Shown one piece after another: positions 1 to 8,800 of a stretch of 64,000 nucleotides of DNA (positions within the stretch are counted from its first letter, which is position 1; each line of letters opens with the position of its first letter). Under the pieces are notes generated by a model. It was not told where the DNA came from. It saw nothing but the letters and a program-made list of their open reading frames with translations, and ran no database searches. The stretch spans positions 4,770,001 through 4,834,000 of the forward strand of contig CM076272.1 in the NCBI GenBank assembly GCA_038380795.1. Direction: 5' to 3'. A program made the position numbers and the translations under genes. This DNA is from Pyrocephalus nanus. Lineage: Eukaryota; Chordata; Aves; Passeriformes; Tyrannidae.

Positions 1-239
1 GGTGGGTGACAGTGTGGACACGGTGCAGGGGTGCTGTGGGGACAGCTGGGTGCAGGTAGAGGTCTGGGTGCCACAGGAGCTGATGCAAGGGGTCACCAAG
101 CACCTCATAATGGGCATGTGGCAATGCCAAGGATGGCAAAACCCCCTTTTGGGGGTGTCCAGAGGCCAGGGCGGTTTCTCCCCAGTGTGGTGCAGCAGCC
201 CTGGGGTAGGTTAAGCCAGTCCCCGAGGCCTGACATTTA

Positions 240-400
240 TAAACATCAGCTGCTCTGGGGGAATCAATACAGTTTAATAACCGGCGAGCGGAGACTGGAG
301 ACACATCAAAATGACACTCTGCGGCTCCGTAAATGTTATTCTAAATCATCCTCGCTGGGTTTATTACATTAAGCACACAGCAGCGGGCATGGGAAATTTA
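240..400. other. Candidate conserved noncoding element in CELF6 intron
   Basis: This block is AT-richer than its GC-rich, low-complexity neighbours and has high-complexity sequence with homeodomain-like cores (TTTAATAA near 271, TTATTACATTAAG near 361). It contains no usable reading frame. Being a conserved element is inference from composition only; cross-species alignment is required. Confidence 0.3.
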
Positions 401-722
401 TTCTAGCAAGGCCATCACGCTGGGAAATGGGGCTGGTGGGTCAGTGCAGGGGGAGCAGCCCCCCCCAAACTGGGGTTCCCTCCTCCCTGCTGGGGCAGGG
501 ATGTTGGGGACAGGGGGTGCTGCTTTTAGGGTCTCATTGCTGTCACAGCCTCCTGGGTTTGGGATGAGCTGAATCCTGCCCCGCACAGGGTAGATGTTTG
601 GGGGGCTGGTGACATGGATGGATGAGGTGTCCCTTGGTGCCACCCTGTGCCACCCAGTGGCTTCTGGGGACTCAAACCCTTCCCTGGACCATCCCCAGCT
701 CTGCACTGACATTTCTCTCCAC

Positions 723-1052
723 GTTTCCCTGGAGACGAGGCGGTTGCTGTGGAAACCTCCCTCCTCTTCTCTCTTCCCCATCCTCTTCCTCGCCCTGATA
801 AGAGGGGGACTGGCTCTGCCCCCATGCAGCCCCGAAATTTGGGGACCCCCTGCAGGGGTGTAGTGGGGGCACCCTGGGGTGGGGGTGCACATGCGTGTGG
901 GGGCGACTGTCCCGTGTGTGCTTGAGGCGTGTTCGTGTGCGCACCCCCGCGCCGCCATGCGTGACATCTCGCCGTTGCCGTGACGACCCCATCGAGCACA
1001 TGGCTCAGGCTCCGCAGCATCGCGGGGGAAGCACGCTTGTTGCCATGGAAAC
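723..1052. promoter_or_regulatory. Cluster of RFX X-box-like motifs
   Basis: Four imperfect palindromes resembling the RFX X-box (GTTGCCATGGCAAC) lie within 330 bp: GTTTCCCTGGAGAC at 723-736, GTTGCTGTGGAAAC at 743-756, GTTGCCGTGACGAC at 974-987 (weak) and GTTGCCATGGAAAC at 1039-1052, which has one mismatch. The segment around 930-1050 is locally CpG-rich. It lies about 530 bp upstream of a coding exon that starts exactly with an in-frame ATG, so it could be an enhancer or an internal promoter. Motif matches are seen directly; function is inferred. Confidence 0.4.
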
Positions 1053-1580
1053 GGCCATAATTGTAGCATTTTTCAGCTAAAAGAGGGGAAAAAGGAGGGG
1101 GAGAGAGGAGGAGAAATGGCTCCGCGGGGCAGCGGGCCAGGGCTGTGTGTGCCTGCCCGGCGTGTCCTGCTGCACACGCGTGTCACACTCGTGGGCACAC
1201 ACGGCGGGGACAAGGAGAGGCCAAATTTGGGTGAGGCTTGGGGAAAGGAGGGCGGTGGTGCCTGAGGGGCTGGGGCCGGCAGGGTGCTGCTGCTGCCTCT
1301 GCAGTCCTTTGCAGTCGAGGAAAGCGGGCAGGCGGCCAAGCCTGGCACCGGCGGCCCGGCGGGCGCCTGCGGCACCGGGTGCCCATCCCTGGGGCCGGAG
1401 CATCGCCCTCCACGTGTGGCATCCCCAGTCGGCGTGGCCACGAGCCCTGGATCTGTTCTTGCACAGCCTTCCCCTTGTTCCTGGCTCCCTGTGCCAGTCT
1501 GGGGCCAAATCCTGCTGTTCCCCATGACGAAGGTTCAGGGGGCACCACATTGACCACCCGCTCCCGCTTGTGTGTTGCAG

Positions 1581-4500
1581 ATGAACCGCCCCATCCAGGT
1601 GAAGCCGGCCGACAGCGAGGGCCGAGGAGGTAGGTCCCTGCCCAGGTTCCCTGGCTGCCTGGCACGACAGGGGTGCACAGGATCACCTGGGGGAAATGGG
1701 ACACACAGTGGTATTGCGGGGGCCATGGGGAGTTTGGTTTGCAGAGAAACTGTGAGAAGAGCTGCCTTTGCTGGTGGCATCCAAACCTGAGTGCAGAGCA
1801 AATGCCATCTTGTCTCCCCCTGCCCTGCCAGCTGGGATGTTGTCCTGATATCATCCTGATGTCAAACCTTGAGCATCCTGACATCCTGAGGGGCAGAGGC
1901 CAAGCCAACTGCTCTCCTACGCTGCCTTTATCTACCAAACAAACCAATTCCCTGCCCAGAGTTGCCTGCAGGAAGGGTGCCCAGCAGAGCTGGGGTGCAG
2001 GAGTTGGCTGCACATGGCCTGAGCCCTTCTCAAACAGAAACTGCCGTCCCTCCACCCTGAAATTCTCCGTGGGCATTCACAGCTCATGGGGCTGCAGCGT
2101 TTCCAGGCTGAGGTGATAATGTGGGCAAAATCGCAGGAATTGGATCAAAATCTCACACTTGCTGTGTCGCTGGGCAGGTTGGTGCTCTCGGACACATGGG
2201 ATGCTCCCGTGGGGCCCCCTGCCCTCGGCAGGACAGCCGAGGTAGATACCCCTCTATTCAAACCCTGTTATTAAACATGCCGGGAGCTGGTCCCAGCACG
2301 TCCCAGAGGGATCGGGCAAATAAATTACCCACTTACCGAGCGTAATCGGTGAAGCATTAAAAATCGATGGGCGAGCTGGGGCTCCTGGCTGCGGCTCCTC
2401 ACCTGGGAGGCGACACTGTGCTGCCCAGCCCGCTCCCCCCAGCCACCTCCGCCGGGAGATGGTTTATGTTTAACTAGACAACACACGAGCCCTATTCCCT
2501 TAACTAATTTTCCTGGTACCTTAACGGACAGAGCATTCATCGTCTCCTGCCATTATTTATTTATTTCCCTGGCAACGCTCTTGACAGGGCACCTTATTTT
2601 CTTTGTCAAATGCCATTAGCGTGCGGCGGGAGCGCGCGGCCGCACAAGACAGATGCTGGTAATAATCATGAAATTCTCATTATTTACTGTCCCTTCTCTT
2701 GTGTTTGGGTTATTGATGTCCCCCGGGCACAGCCAGAGGCTGCGGGTTGTGCTGTGAGTTGATCATGTGAAGGCGATCGTGGCTGGTTTGTGGGTTCTCT
2801 TTGTTCCCTGCCGCATCCTGCCTCGGCCCCTCGTTCCCTGCCAGGGGAGTCGGCCCCTCCATCCCTGGGAAAAGCCCTAGCTCCACTCCCTAAAGTGACA
2901 GCTCTTCCCAGCTTCACCCCTCAGCAAATTCCCACAGGAGAGCTTTTTCCCACCCTGTGTATTCTGTAGGATGGAGGTGGTAAACCCAGGATTGCTGTCA
3001 CTCCCTCCCCGTGCTCCAGTGTCACCTGGCTCTTCCCCTCCACACGCCATTTGTGATGAGGGGATGGGATGGGAGTGACATCCTGCTCTGTAATGGCCTT
3101 GGTTTTGTTTTTAGAAGACAGGAAGCTCTTTGTGGGCATGCTGGGGAAGCAACAGAGTGAGGACGACGTCCGCCGCCTCTTCGAGCCCTTTGGCCAGATC
3201 GAGGAGTGCACCATCCTGCGAGGGCCTGATGGAGCCAGCAAAGGTGGGCTTGGAGGTGCTGGGTGGGCACCTTGTGGACCCACAGTGGCCAAATCCAACC
3301 TGTGCTGTGTCCCTTCTGTGTCCTTAGGTTGTGCCTTTGTGAAATACGGGAGCCACGCCGAGGCACAGGCTGCCATCAACAGCCTGCACGGCAGCCAAAC
3401 CATGCCGGTAAGTGCCAGGCTCGCACCCTGCCCCATCCAGCCCTGCGCTGCCTGCCTAATCCCATCACCAGCTAATTTGATCGTCTCTCTAATTGGATCA
3501 AAATCCTACAGACCAGCAATTTGTTGGCCACATCACCCCGAGGTTACTCCTTGCCAGGGTGCTGAGCCCCAGAGGTGGGAGCACGGGGCTAATTCCCTCC
3601 GTGTTGGAGAAAGGGGCTGTTTAATTAACACCAAAGGTCAGAACTGTGAACGAGAGGGGGAGAAAGGAAGCAGAGGTCAGGGAGCTGCCACCAGGGAGAA
3701 AAACTGGCTATAATTAAACCTCCCACTGATTGCTGGCTGCTGCCAAGCTGGGCAGCGTCCTCAGGGCTGAGGATGCTGCCAGCACCCACTGTGGGGACAC
3801 ATTCTGGGGGCATTGCCGGTGTCCTGCCATCAGCCCCCTCTTCCCTCCTGCCTCAGGGCGCCTCGTCCAGCCTGGTGGTGAAGTTTGCGGACACGGATAA
3901 GGAGAGGACCCTGCGGCGGATGCATCAGATGGCGGGGCAACTGGGCATCTTCAACCCCATGACCATCCAGTTCGGCGCCTACGGGGCCTACACACAAGCG
4001 GTAGGAGCTGCTGCACACCTGGAGGTTTCTGGGAGGCCCCGTAGCTGGCCCATGAAAGTACCAATGCCAGTGGTGTGGATGCCTGTCAGGGCTGGTGCAT
4101 CCCCGTTTAGGGGTACACAGAGGACTTCACTCTCTGGGTGAGGGTGGCTGTAGGGCACAGTAGTCCCATATTTAGCATCACCTGGACCCCCTCCTGTCCC
4201 CAGGTCTGGCAGTAGGTGGCATTTATTCCTCTGAGCCCCCGTGCAGGTACAAAGTGGGAATGCTAATTTACCCTGTCTTCTCTCTCCTTCTCTCTGCCTC
4301 TCTCTCTCTTTCCCCTTTTCCCCCCTTTCTTTCCCTAAGATCATGCAGCAGCAGGCAGCCCTGATGGCAGCTGCCCAGGGCACCTGCCTCAACCCCATGG
4401 CCGCCATCGCCGCCGCCCAGATGCAACAAATGGCCGCCTTCAACGTCAGCGGGCTGGTGGCCGCCCCCCTCACCCCCTCTTCAGGTACAGCCCCCCTCCA

Positions 4501-7340
4501 TGTGCTGCTCAGCACCCTCGGGGGGCTGCCAGCGCTGACCCCCCCTTCCGCAGGTACGAGCACCCCCCCGGGGATCAGCACGGCGCCGGTGCCCAGCATC
4601 ACCGCGCCCATCGGCGTCAACGGCTTCAGCCCCCTGCCGCCCCAGACCAACGGGCAGCCTGCCTCCGACACCATCTACACCAATGGCATCCACCCCTACC
4701 CAGGTACCCTGCTCTGCTGCCTGGGGCTCTGCCGCGGCTCCCAGGGCTGGGGACATCTCCTGGGGCTGGGGACATCTCCTGGGGCTGGGGACAATGCTTG
4801 GCTCACGCTGGATGCTCCAGGGGTGCTCCCTGCCCTGGGAACGTGCTGGACAGACCAGTTGTGCGCCGATCCCTCCCAAACTCCCTCCTCCCGTGGTGTT
4901 GTGTGCAGTACAGGGAAGAGGGAATTTGGGCAGGGAGCAGCTCTGCCCCTCTGACGGCGCTTGGTCCAGCCCTTTCCCATGGGAGCTGTGCATCCCTGGC
5001 TTTCTCTGGCTTATTCTCTCTTCCTTTTTCTTTCTTTTCTCTTCCCAGCTCAAAGCCCCACGGTGGCAGACCCCCTCCAGCAGGCCTATGCCGGCATGCA
5101 GCACTATGCAGGTCTCAAACTTGGCTTCCCTCTCCTTTCCTCTCTCCCCTCTTTGCTCCTCACCCTTATTTTTGGGAGGTGAATGTCCCCGTGGGATTGA
5201 ACATTGATTTGGTGTGGTGTGTGTGGGCACGGATTGACGAGGGGAGCACCATGTGCTGTGCCCTGGCAGGAGCTCCAGGGCAGCAATGGGGGTGATGCCA
5301 ATGAAAGCACCATCCCCTCATCCCACCAACCTGGATGTGCTCCTGGCCCATCTCTCCATGCAAATTCTGGATGGAGGAAGGAGAGTTTTAATGCCCATGG
5401 AACTGAGAGAACTCTGTGGGGAGACCCATCAGTGGTAACTAGGAGAGAGGGCAGGGTCTGGGAGGTGATGGAGATCTGGCTCCACAGCAAGACGCCAGAA
5501 GTCTTTGGATGTTCGTCACGTGGCCAAATCTGATAGCCAAGGAGGTGGGCTGTGGGGAAGGGAGTCAAAGCCTCTTATGGAGGCTTGTGTTGAGCCCAGC
5601 AGCCATTTCATTAGGAGCACTGACAGCAACGTCCACATTTTGAAGAGAAAATCAAGTTTTGAGCCCCAGATGTTTGGGGTTTTTCCATCAAAAGTGCCAT
5701 CTTTCCTCATCCTTGAGGAGCTGTATTGCTGTATTGCTTCTATCACGAACATCCCTCCTGGGGGAACTGTTCCCGCATCCCTGGTGTGCTGGGAAGGGTG
5801 GGAAAGGCAGAGCCAACAGCCCTGGGGCTGGGATGTGTGCTGTGGCCTCAGCTCTGTGTTTCTGTCTTCCAGCAGCATATCCCACTGCCTATGCTCCCAT
5901 CAGCCAAGCCTTTCCCCAGCAGGCACCGCTCATCCCACAGCAGCAGCGAGAAGGTGAGAGGTGGGGGTCACCCCTCCATGGGGCCAGGGGCTCCTCGGTG
6001 TCCCCCCAGGGTGACCCCACCTCGTGGCTCACGTGTGCTGTCCTTTGTGTGTCACCCAGGTCCCGAGGGCTGTAACCTGTTTATTTATCACCTGCCCCAG
6101 GAGTTCGGGGATGCGGAGCTCACGCAGATGTTCTTGCCTTTCGGCAACGTCATCTCTGCCAAAGTCTTTGTGGACCGTGCCACCAACCAGAGTAAATGCT
6201 TTGGTAAGTCCCGAGGAGTGGCTCTCCCTGGTGTCCCAGCTCGGGGCTCCAGCTGTCCTCAGCATCCCAGCTCAGGAGTTTAGGTTTCCTCAGCATCCCA
6301 GCTCAGGAGTTCAGGTTTCCTCAGCTTTCCAGCTTAGAGATCCAGCTCTTCTCAACATCCCAGCTCTCTCCAGTCTCCAGCTTGGGGGTCCCATTCTCCC
6401 TCCTTGGCTCTTCCTGGTATTCCCAGCTCAGGGGTCTGGCTCCACTCATTATCCCCACCTTGAGGGTCTGGCTCTTTCCAGTGTCCCCAGCTCAGGGGTC
6501 TGAGCATCTCCATCGTGGGGCCCATCTCTCCATGATATCTCTTTTTGGGAGTCCATGTCTCTCCAGCATCTCATTTTGTCTCTCCCTGGTCTCCAGCTGG
6601 GATTTCCACGTCTCCCTGATATCCCCAGCTCAGGGATTCATCTCTCTCTCTCACAGACCTTGGTGTCCCCACAGACCCTGTCACCTAAGTGGTGTCTTTT
6701 GAGGCCCCATCACCTCAGTGTCCCAACAGACCCCATCACTCTCGTGTCCCCACAGACCTGCAGTCCTTGGTTTCCCCACGGATCCTGCAACCCCCCCAGT
6801 GTCCCTGCAGTCCTCATCACCTCGGTGTTCCCACAGACCCTCAGACCTTGGTGTCCTCACAGATCCTGTCACCTCAGTGTCCTCACAGTCCCCATCAATT
6901 TGACAGACCCTGTCATCCCAGTGACCCAACAAATCCAACCCCTGCAGACTGCTCCAGTGTCCCTGTGGACTCTCTTATGCTGGTGTCCCCACAGACCCTG
7001 TCACCTCAATGTCCCTGCAGACCTTGGTGTTCCTGAACATGCCATCAGCCTGTCACCCAGTCCCCTGCAATCTGGGGCTGTTCTGTCACCCCACAACTCC
7101 CTCTCCCAGCACCCCCAACACAGGAGCATCCTGTGGGATTTCAGGGCCTGTGCTGAGGTGAAGCAGCTGCCAGTGATGTCTGTGGTGACAAACCCCACTG
7201 TCCCCTCCCCAGGTTTCGTCAGTTTTGACAATCCGACGAGCGCCCAGGCGGCCATTCAGGCCATGAATGGCTTCCAGATCGGCATGAAGAGGCTAAAAGT
7301 CCAGCTAAAGCGGCCGAAAGATGCCAACAGACCCTACTGA
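1581..7340 (+). CDS. CELF6: CUGBP Elav-like family member 6 (partial, 3' ten coding exons)
   Basis: RNA-binding protein of the CELF/Bruno-like family that regulates alternative splicing and mRNA stability, mainly in brain. Visible exons: 1581-1629, 3115-3243, 3328-3407, 3857-4000, 4340-4484, 4554-4703, 5049-5111, 5873-5953, 6060-6203, 7213-7340 (TGA 7338-7340). All junctions are GT-AG and phases close, giving 370 codons; about 110 residues (RRM1) are missing upstream, since vertebrate CELF6 is about 480 aa. The sequence starts [16 protein letters not shown], then RRM2 (RNP2 LFVGML, RNP1 KGCAFVKY split by an intron), an Ala/Gln/Met-rich linker, and C-terminal RRM3 (RNP2 LFIYHL, RNP1 KCFGFVSF split by an intron), ending [16 protein letters not shown]. 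Assigned to CELF6 rather than CELF3/4/5 from the linker ([24 protein letters not shown]), from [15 protein letters not shown] in RRM3, and from adjacency to PARP6/PKM. Confidence 0.93.
2230..2700. other. Candidate conserved noncoding element, CELF6 intron
   Basis: Inside the 1630-3114 intron, this AT-richer, high-complexity stretch carries motifs such as AAAAATCGATGG (near 2359), ATTTATTTATTT (near 2553) and TAATAATCATGAAATTC (near 2660), and it ends abruptly in ordinary GC-rich intron. No exon or repeat was found. It resembles enhancer-type elements of neuronal genes, but that is inference from composition. The rest of the intron holds nothing I can name. Confidence 0.3.
3408..3856 (+). other. 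CELF6 intron with AT-rich homeodomain-like sites
   Basis: This intron lies between the end of RRM2 and the exon starting [12 protein letters not shown]. Around 3465-3520 it has CTAATTTGATC and CTAATTGGATC, typical homeodomain/POU-like cores. The polypyrimidine acceptor at 3830-3856 is strong. No other feature is seen. Confidence 0.4.
4485..4553 (+). other. CELF6: 69-bp stop-free, frame-preserving CELF6 mini-intron (exitron-like)
   Basis: Bounded by donor GTACAG (4485) and acceptor CCGCAG (ending 4553). Its length is 23 codons and it contains no stop in the CELF6 frame, so retention would insert 23 residues into the linker between RRM2 and RRM3 without changing downstream frame. The sequence after each boundary starts GTAC, so the two junctions look alike. 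It could be spliced, retained, or both; sequence alone cannot decide. Confidence 0.6.
4744..4795 (+). repeat. 19-bp tandem repeat in CELF6 intron
   Basis: Just under three copies of GGGGCTGGGGACATCTCCT, near-identical, sit within the 4704-5048 intron. It is a short minisatellite; the rest of this intron is unremarkable and ends in a long pyrimidine tract before the exon at 5049. Confidence 0.75.
5112..5872 (+). other. CELF6: CELF6 intron ending in a NAGNAG acceptor
   Basis: The intron follows the exon that encodes [14 protein letters not shown]. Its 3' end reads TTCCAGCAG at 5867-5875, a tandem acceptor: AG at 5871-5872 or at 5874-5875. The upstream choice gives HYAAAYPTAY and the downstream choice HYAAYPTAY, a one-alanine difference. 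Nothing else was recognised in the intron. Confidence 0.6.
6259..6385 (+). repeat. 31-bp minisatellite in last CELF6 coding intron
   Basis: About four diverging copies of a 31-bp unit (TCAGCATCCCAGCTCAGGAG plus 11 bases) start at 6259, 6290 and 6321, followed by a degenerate copy. Similar CAGCTCAGGGGTC phrases continue to about 6500, suggesting an older, more diverged array. Confidence 0.65.
6655..7035 (+). repeat. Degenerate repeat of splice-acceptor-like units
   Basis: About ten loosely repeated units built on GTGTCCCCACAGACCCTGTC occur upstream of the last CELF6 coding exon, for example near 6664, 6718, 6748, 6825, 6853, 6878, 6983 and 7011. Each contains a C/T tract plus CAG, so each looks like a weak 3' splice site. 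Units vary from about 24 to 40 bp. Confidence 0.6.
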
Positions 7341-7353
7341 CCCCAGCAGAGAG

Positions 7354-7570
7354 GTGAGGGGGGGCCTGGCCCCCGGTGCCCGGGGGGGCCGTGGCAGTTG
7401 GGGTGGCCCCCCAAGGCATCACCGTGTTATGTCCCTGAGCGTGTGCAGGGATCTCTGTGCCAGCCTGGAGATCTGTGCGTGTGTTCCCAATGGGTCTGGG
7501 TCCTTCCTCTCCTCCTTCCCTCCCTCCATCCCCCAGGAACCAGGCTAACAGCCCCTTCCCTCTCTTTCAG
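7354..7570 (+). other. CELF6: Possible 217-bp intron in CELF6 3' UTR
   Basis: A good donor (GAG|GTGAGG, intron from 7354) lies 13 nt after the stop codon, and a strong acceptor (CCCTCTCTTTCAG, ending 7570) follows. The junction would lie so close behind the stop that it should not trigger nonsense-mediated decay. It is inferred from splice-site shape only. Confidence 0.4.
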
Positions 7571-7657
7571 GTCGGGCGTCCCGCGGTGTCTGACGACTTT
7601 CCCCTTCCCCAAGTGCAGTATCCAAACCTGTAACTCTCTTTCTTTGCTACACATCCC

Positions 7658-7690
<33 letters not shown>

Positions 7691-7704
7691 GGAGGAGGAG
7701 AAAA
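7658..7704 (+). repeat. GAG/GAA purine repeat in CELF6 3' UTR
   Basis: About 45 bp of (GGA)n with AAG interruptions. It produces a spurious poly-glutamate frame on one strand and poly-serine on the other, but lies after the CELF6 stop and belongs to no gene product I can support. Confidence 0.85.
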
Positions 7705-8770
7705 TGGTGAAGAAGAGAGTGTTTTGGTTGTAGCTTTTCCTTTTTGAATTTTTTCCCAAACTGGTCTTGTTTGTTATTTGATGGGAACGAGAGGAAGACA
7801 AGGAAGGAGGGGAGCGATGCGACGCCGGGGCTGCGATTCGCCGCCGGCCGCTCGCCGGAACTCACCAATCCCTCACCGGGAAAGGGCCGGCGGCCCCGGG
7901 GCAGCGGGGCCACGATCTACCTTTGGTTTTGGGGTTGTTTTTTTTTAAAGCACTCATTTGCTGCTACCGATTTCCCAGGAGAAACGAGGAAAAGAGGCTC
8001 CAAATGGATTCTTAAACCAAAGTCGGTGGGACGGGACCAGCCTCGGGCGCTTCACCTGGAAGATGCTTGTTTGGAAAAATAAAGAAACGGCAAGATTTTC
8101 CTTTTTCCCTGCGATGGGGAAAAAAAAAAGAAGGATCAAAGTATGTTGGACTTATAGAAGATATATATAAATAAGTATATATATATATATATCCCATGGA
8201 GCAGGGCGGCGGGACACACGCTTCCCCTGCTTGTCACTGGCACAGGGACATAGGATTACTTGTTTCAGAGTCATATCATTCCTTAGAGTTTAGGGACCAA
8301 AGGACTATTGCTTTTTTTAAATATATCTATAAATAAATTAATTTAAAAAAAAAAACCAACAAAACACACAAAAAAACGTTGGGAAAGGAAGAGAAAATCC
8401 AAGAAAAATTAAGAAGGTTGAGTAAAAACCCTCAGGCGTTCAGAGCCGTGAGCATTTCCTACAGGGCTCGGATTTGTGGGGCTCAAGGGCTCGATTTTGG
8501 GGGCCAGTTCGTGGCTGGGGATGGGGGGATGCAAAGGGGATTTTTGGGGGGGGCTGCAGTGGCTCCCCCAGCCCTGTGGCCCAGGGGGAGTTGGAGCCCC
8601 TCGGTCGCCTGTGGGCGAGGGTGGAGTGATGCCAGTCTTTGCATTTTGGGTTGGTTTGGGGGGTTTTTTGGGTTGGGGATTTTTTTTTTCAGCCAAAAAA
8701 AAATTAAAAAAAAAAATTAAAAAAAAAAAAAGAAAAAATGTGAGGTTTTGGCAGAAACGAAGCGAAGCGA

Positions 8771-8776
8771 AATAAA
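8771..8776 (+). terminator. CELF6: Polyadenylation signal AATAAA for CELF6
   Basis: Canonical AATAAA, followed within about 30 bases by T/GT-rich sequence (TTGGTTGGTTC) expected of a downstream element. This is the most likely main CELF6 3' end. A second AATAAA at 9688-9693 could serve a longer transcript. Confidence 0.6.
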
Positions 8777-8800
8777 CTTATTTTGTCAAACTTGTCACCT

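Larger units (their letters stand above)
1..1580 (+). other. CELF6: CELF6 upstream intron (5' end of gene lies outside window)
   Basis: No exon of the CELF N-terminal RRM1 coding region is visible here in any frame, so this stretch is read as intron upstream of the first visible CELF6 coding exon. It is mostly GC-rich unique sequence. Two parts stand out: an AT-richer block at about 240-400 that looks unlike its surroundings, and a CpG-containing segment at about 720-1080 with several RFX X-box-like motifs. No repeat family was recognised. Confidence 0.6.
7341..8800 (+). other. CELF6: CELF6 3' UTR
   Basis: Noncoding sequence from the stop codon to the AATAAA at 8771. It contains a possible UTR intron (7354-7570), a purine tract at 7658-7704, an AT dinucleotide stretch at about 8161-8192, AT-rich elements near 8320-8360 and A-rich runs at 8694-8735. 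A possible earlier AATAAA occurs near 8080. The 3' boundary is inferred from the signal and the GT-rich sequence after it. Confidence 0.55.

Noticed and set aside
1183..2076. 297-codon minus-strand frame opposite the first visible CELF6 exon
   Set aside because: It is antisense to a real exon and intron, lacks domain similarity, and is Pro/Arg-rich shadow coding.
2138..3505. Identical 15-mer AATTGGATCAAAATC at 2138-2152 and 3491-3505 in two CELF6 introns
   Set aside because: A few 15-mer coincidences are expected by chance in 64 kb; no flanking similarity supports duplication.
7650..7733. Poly-glutamate tail of an open frame at the CELF6 3' end
   Set aside because: It lies after the CELF6 stop codon, in UTR, and is explained by a GAG/GAA simple repeat.
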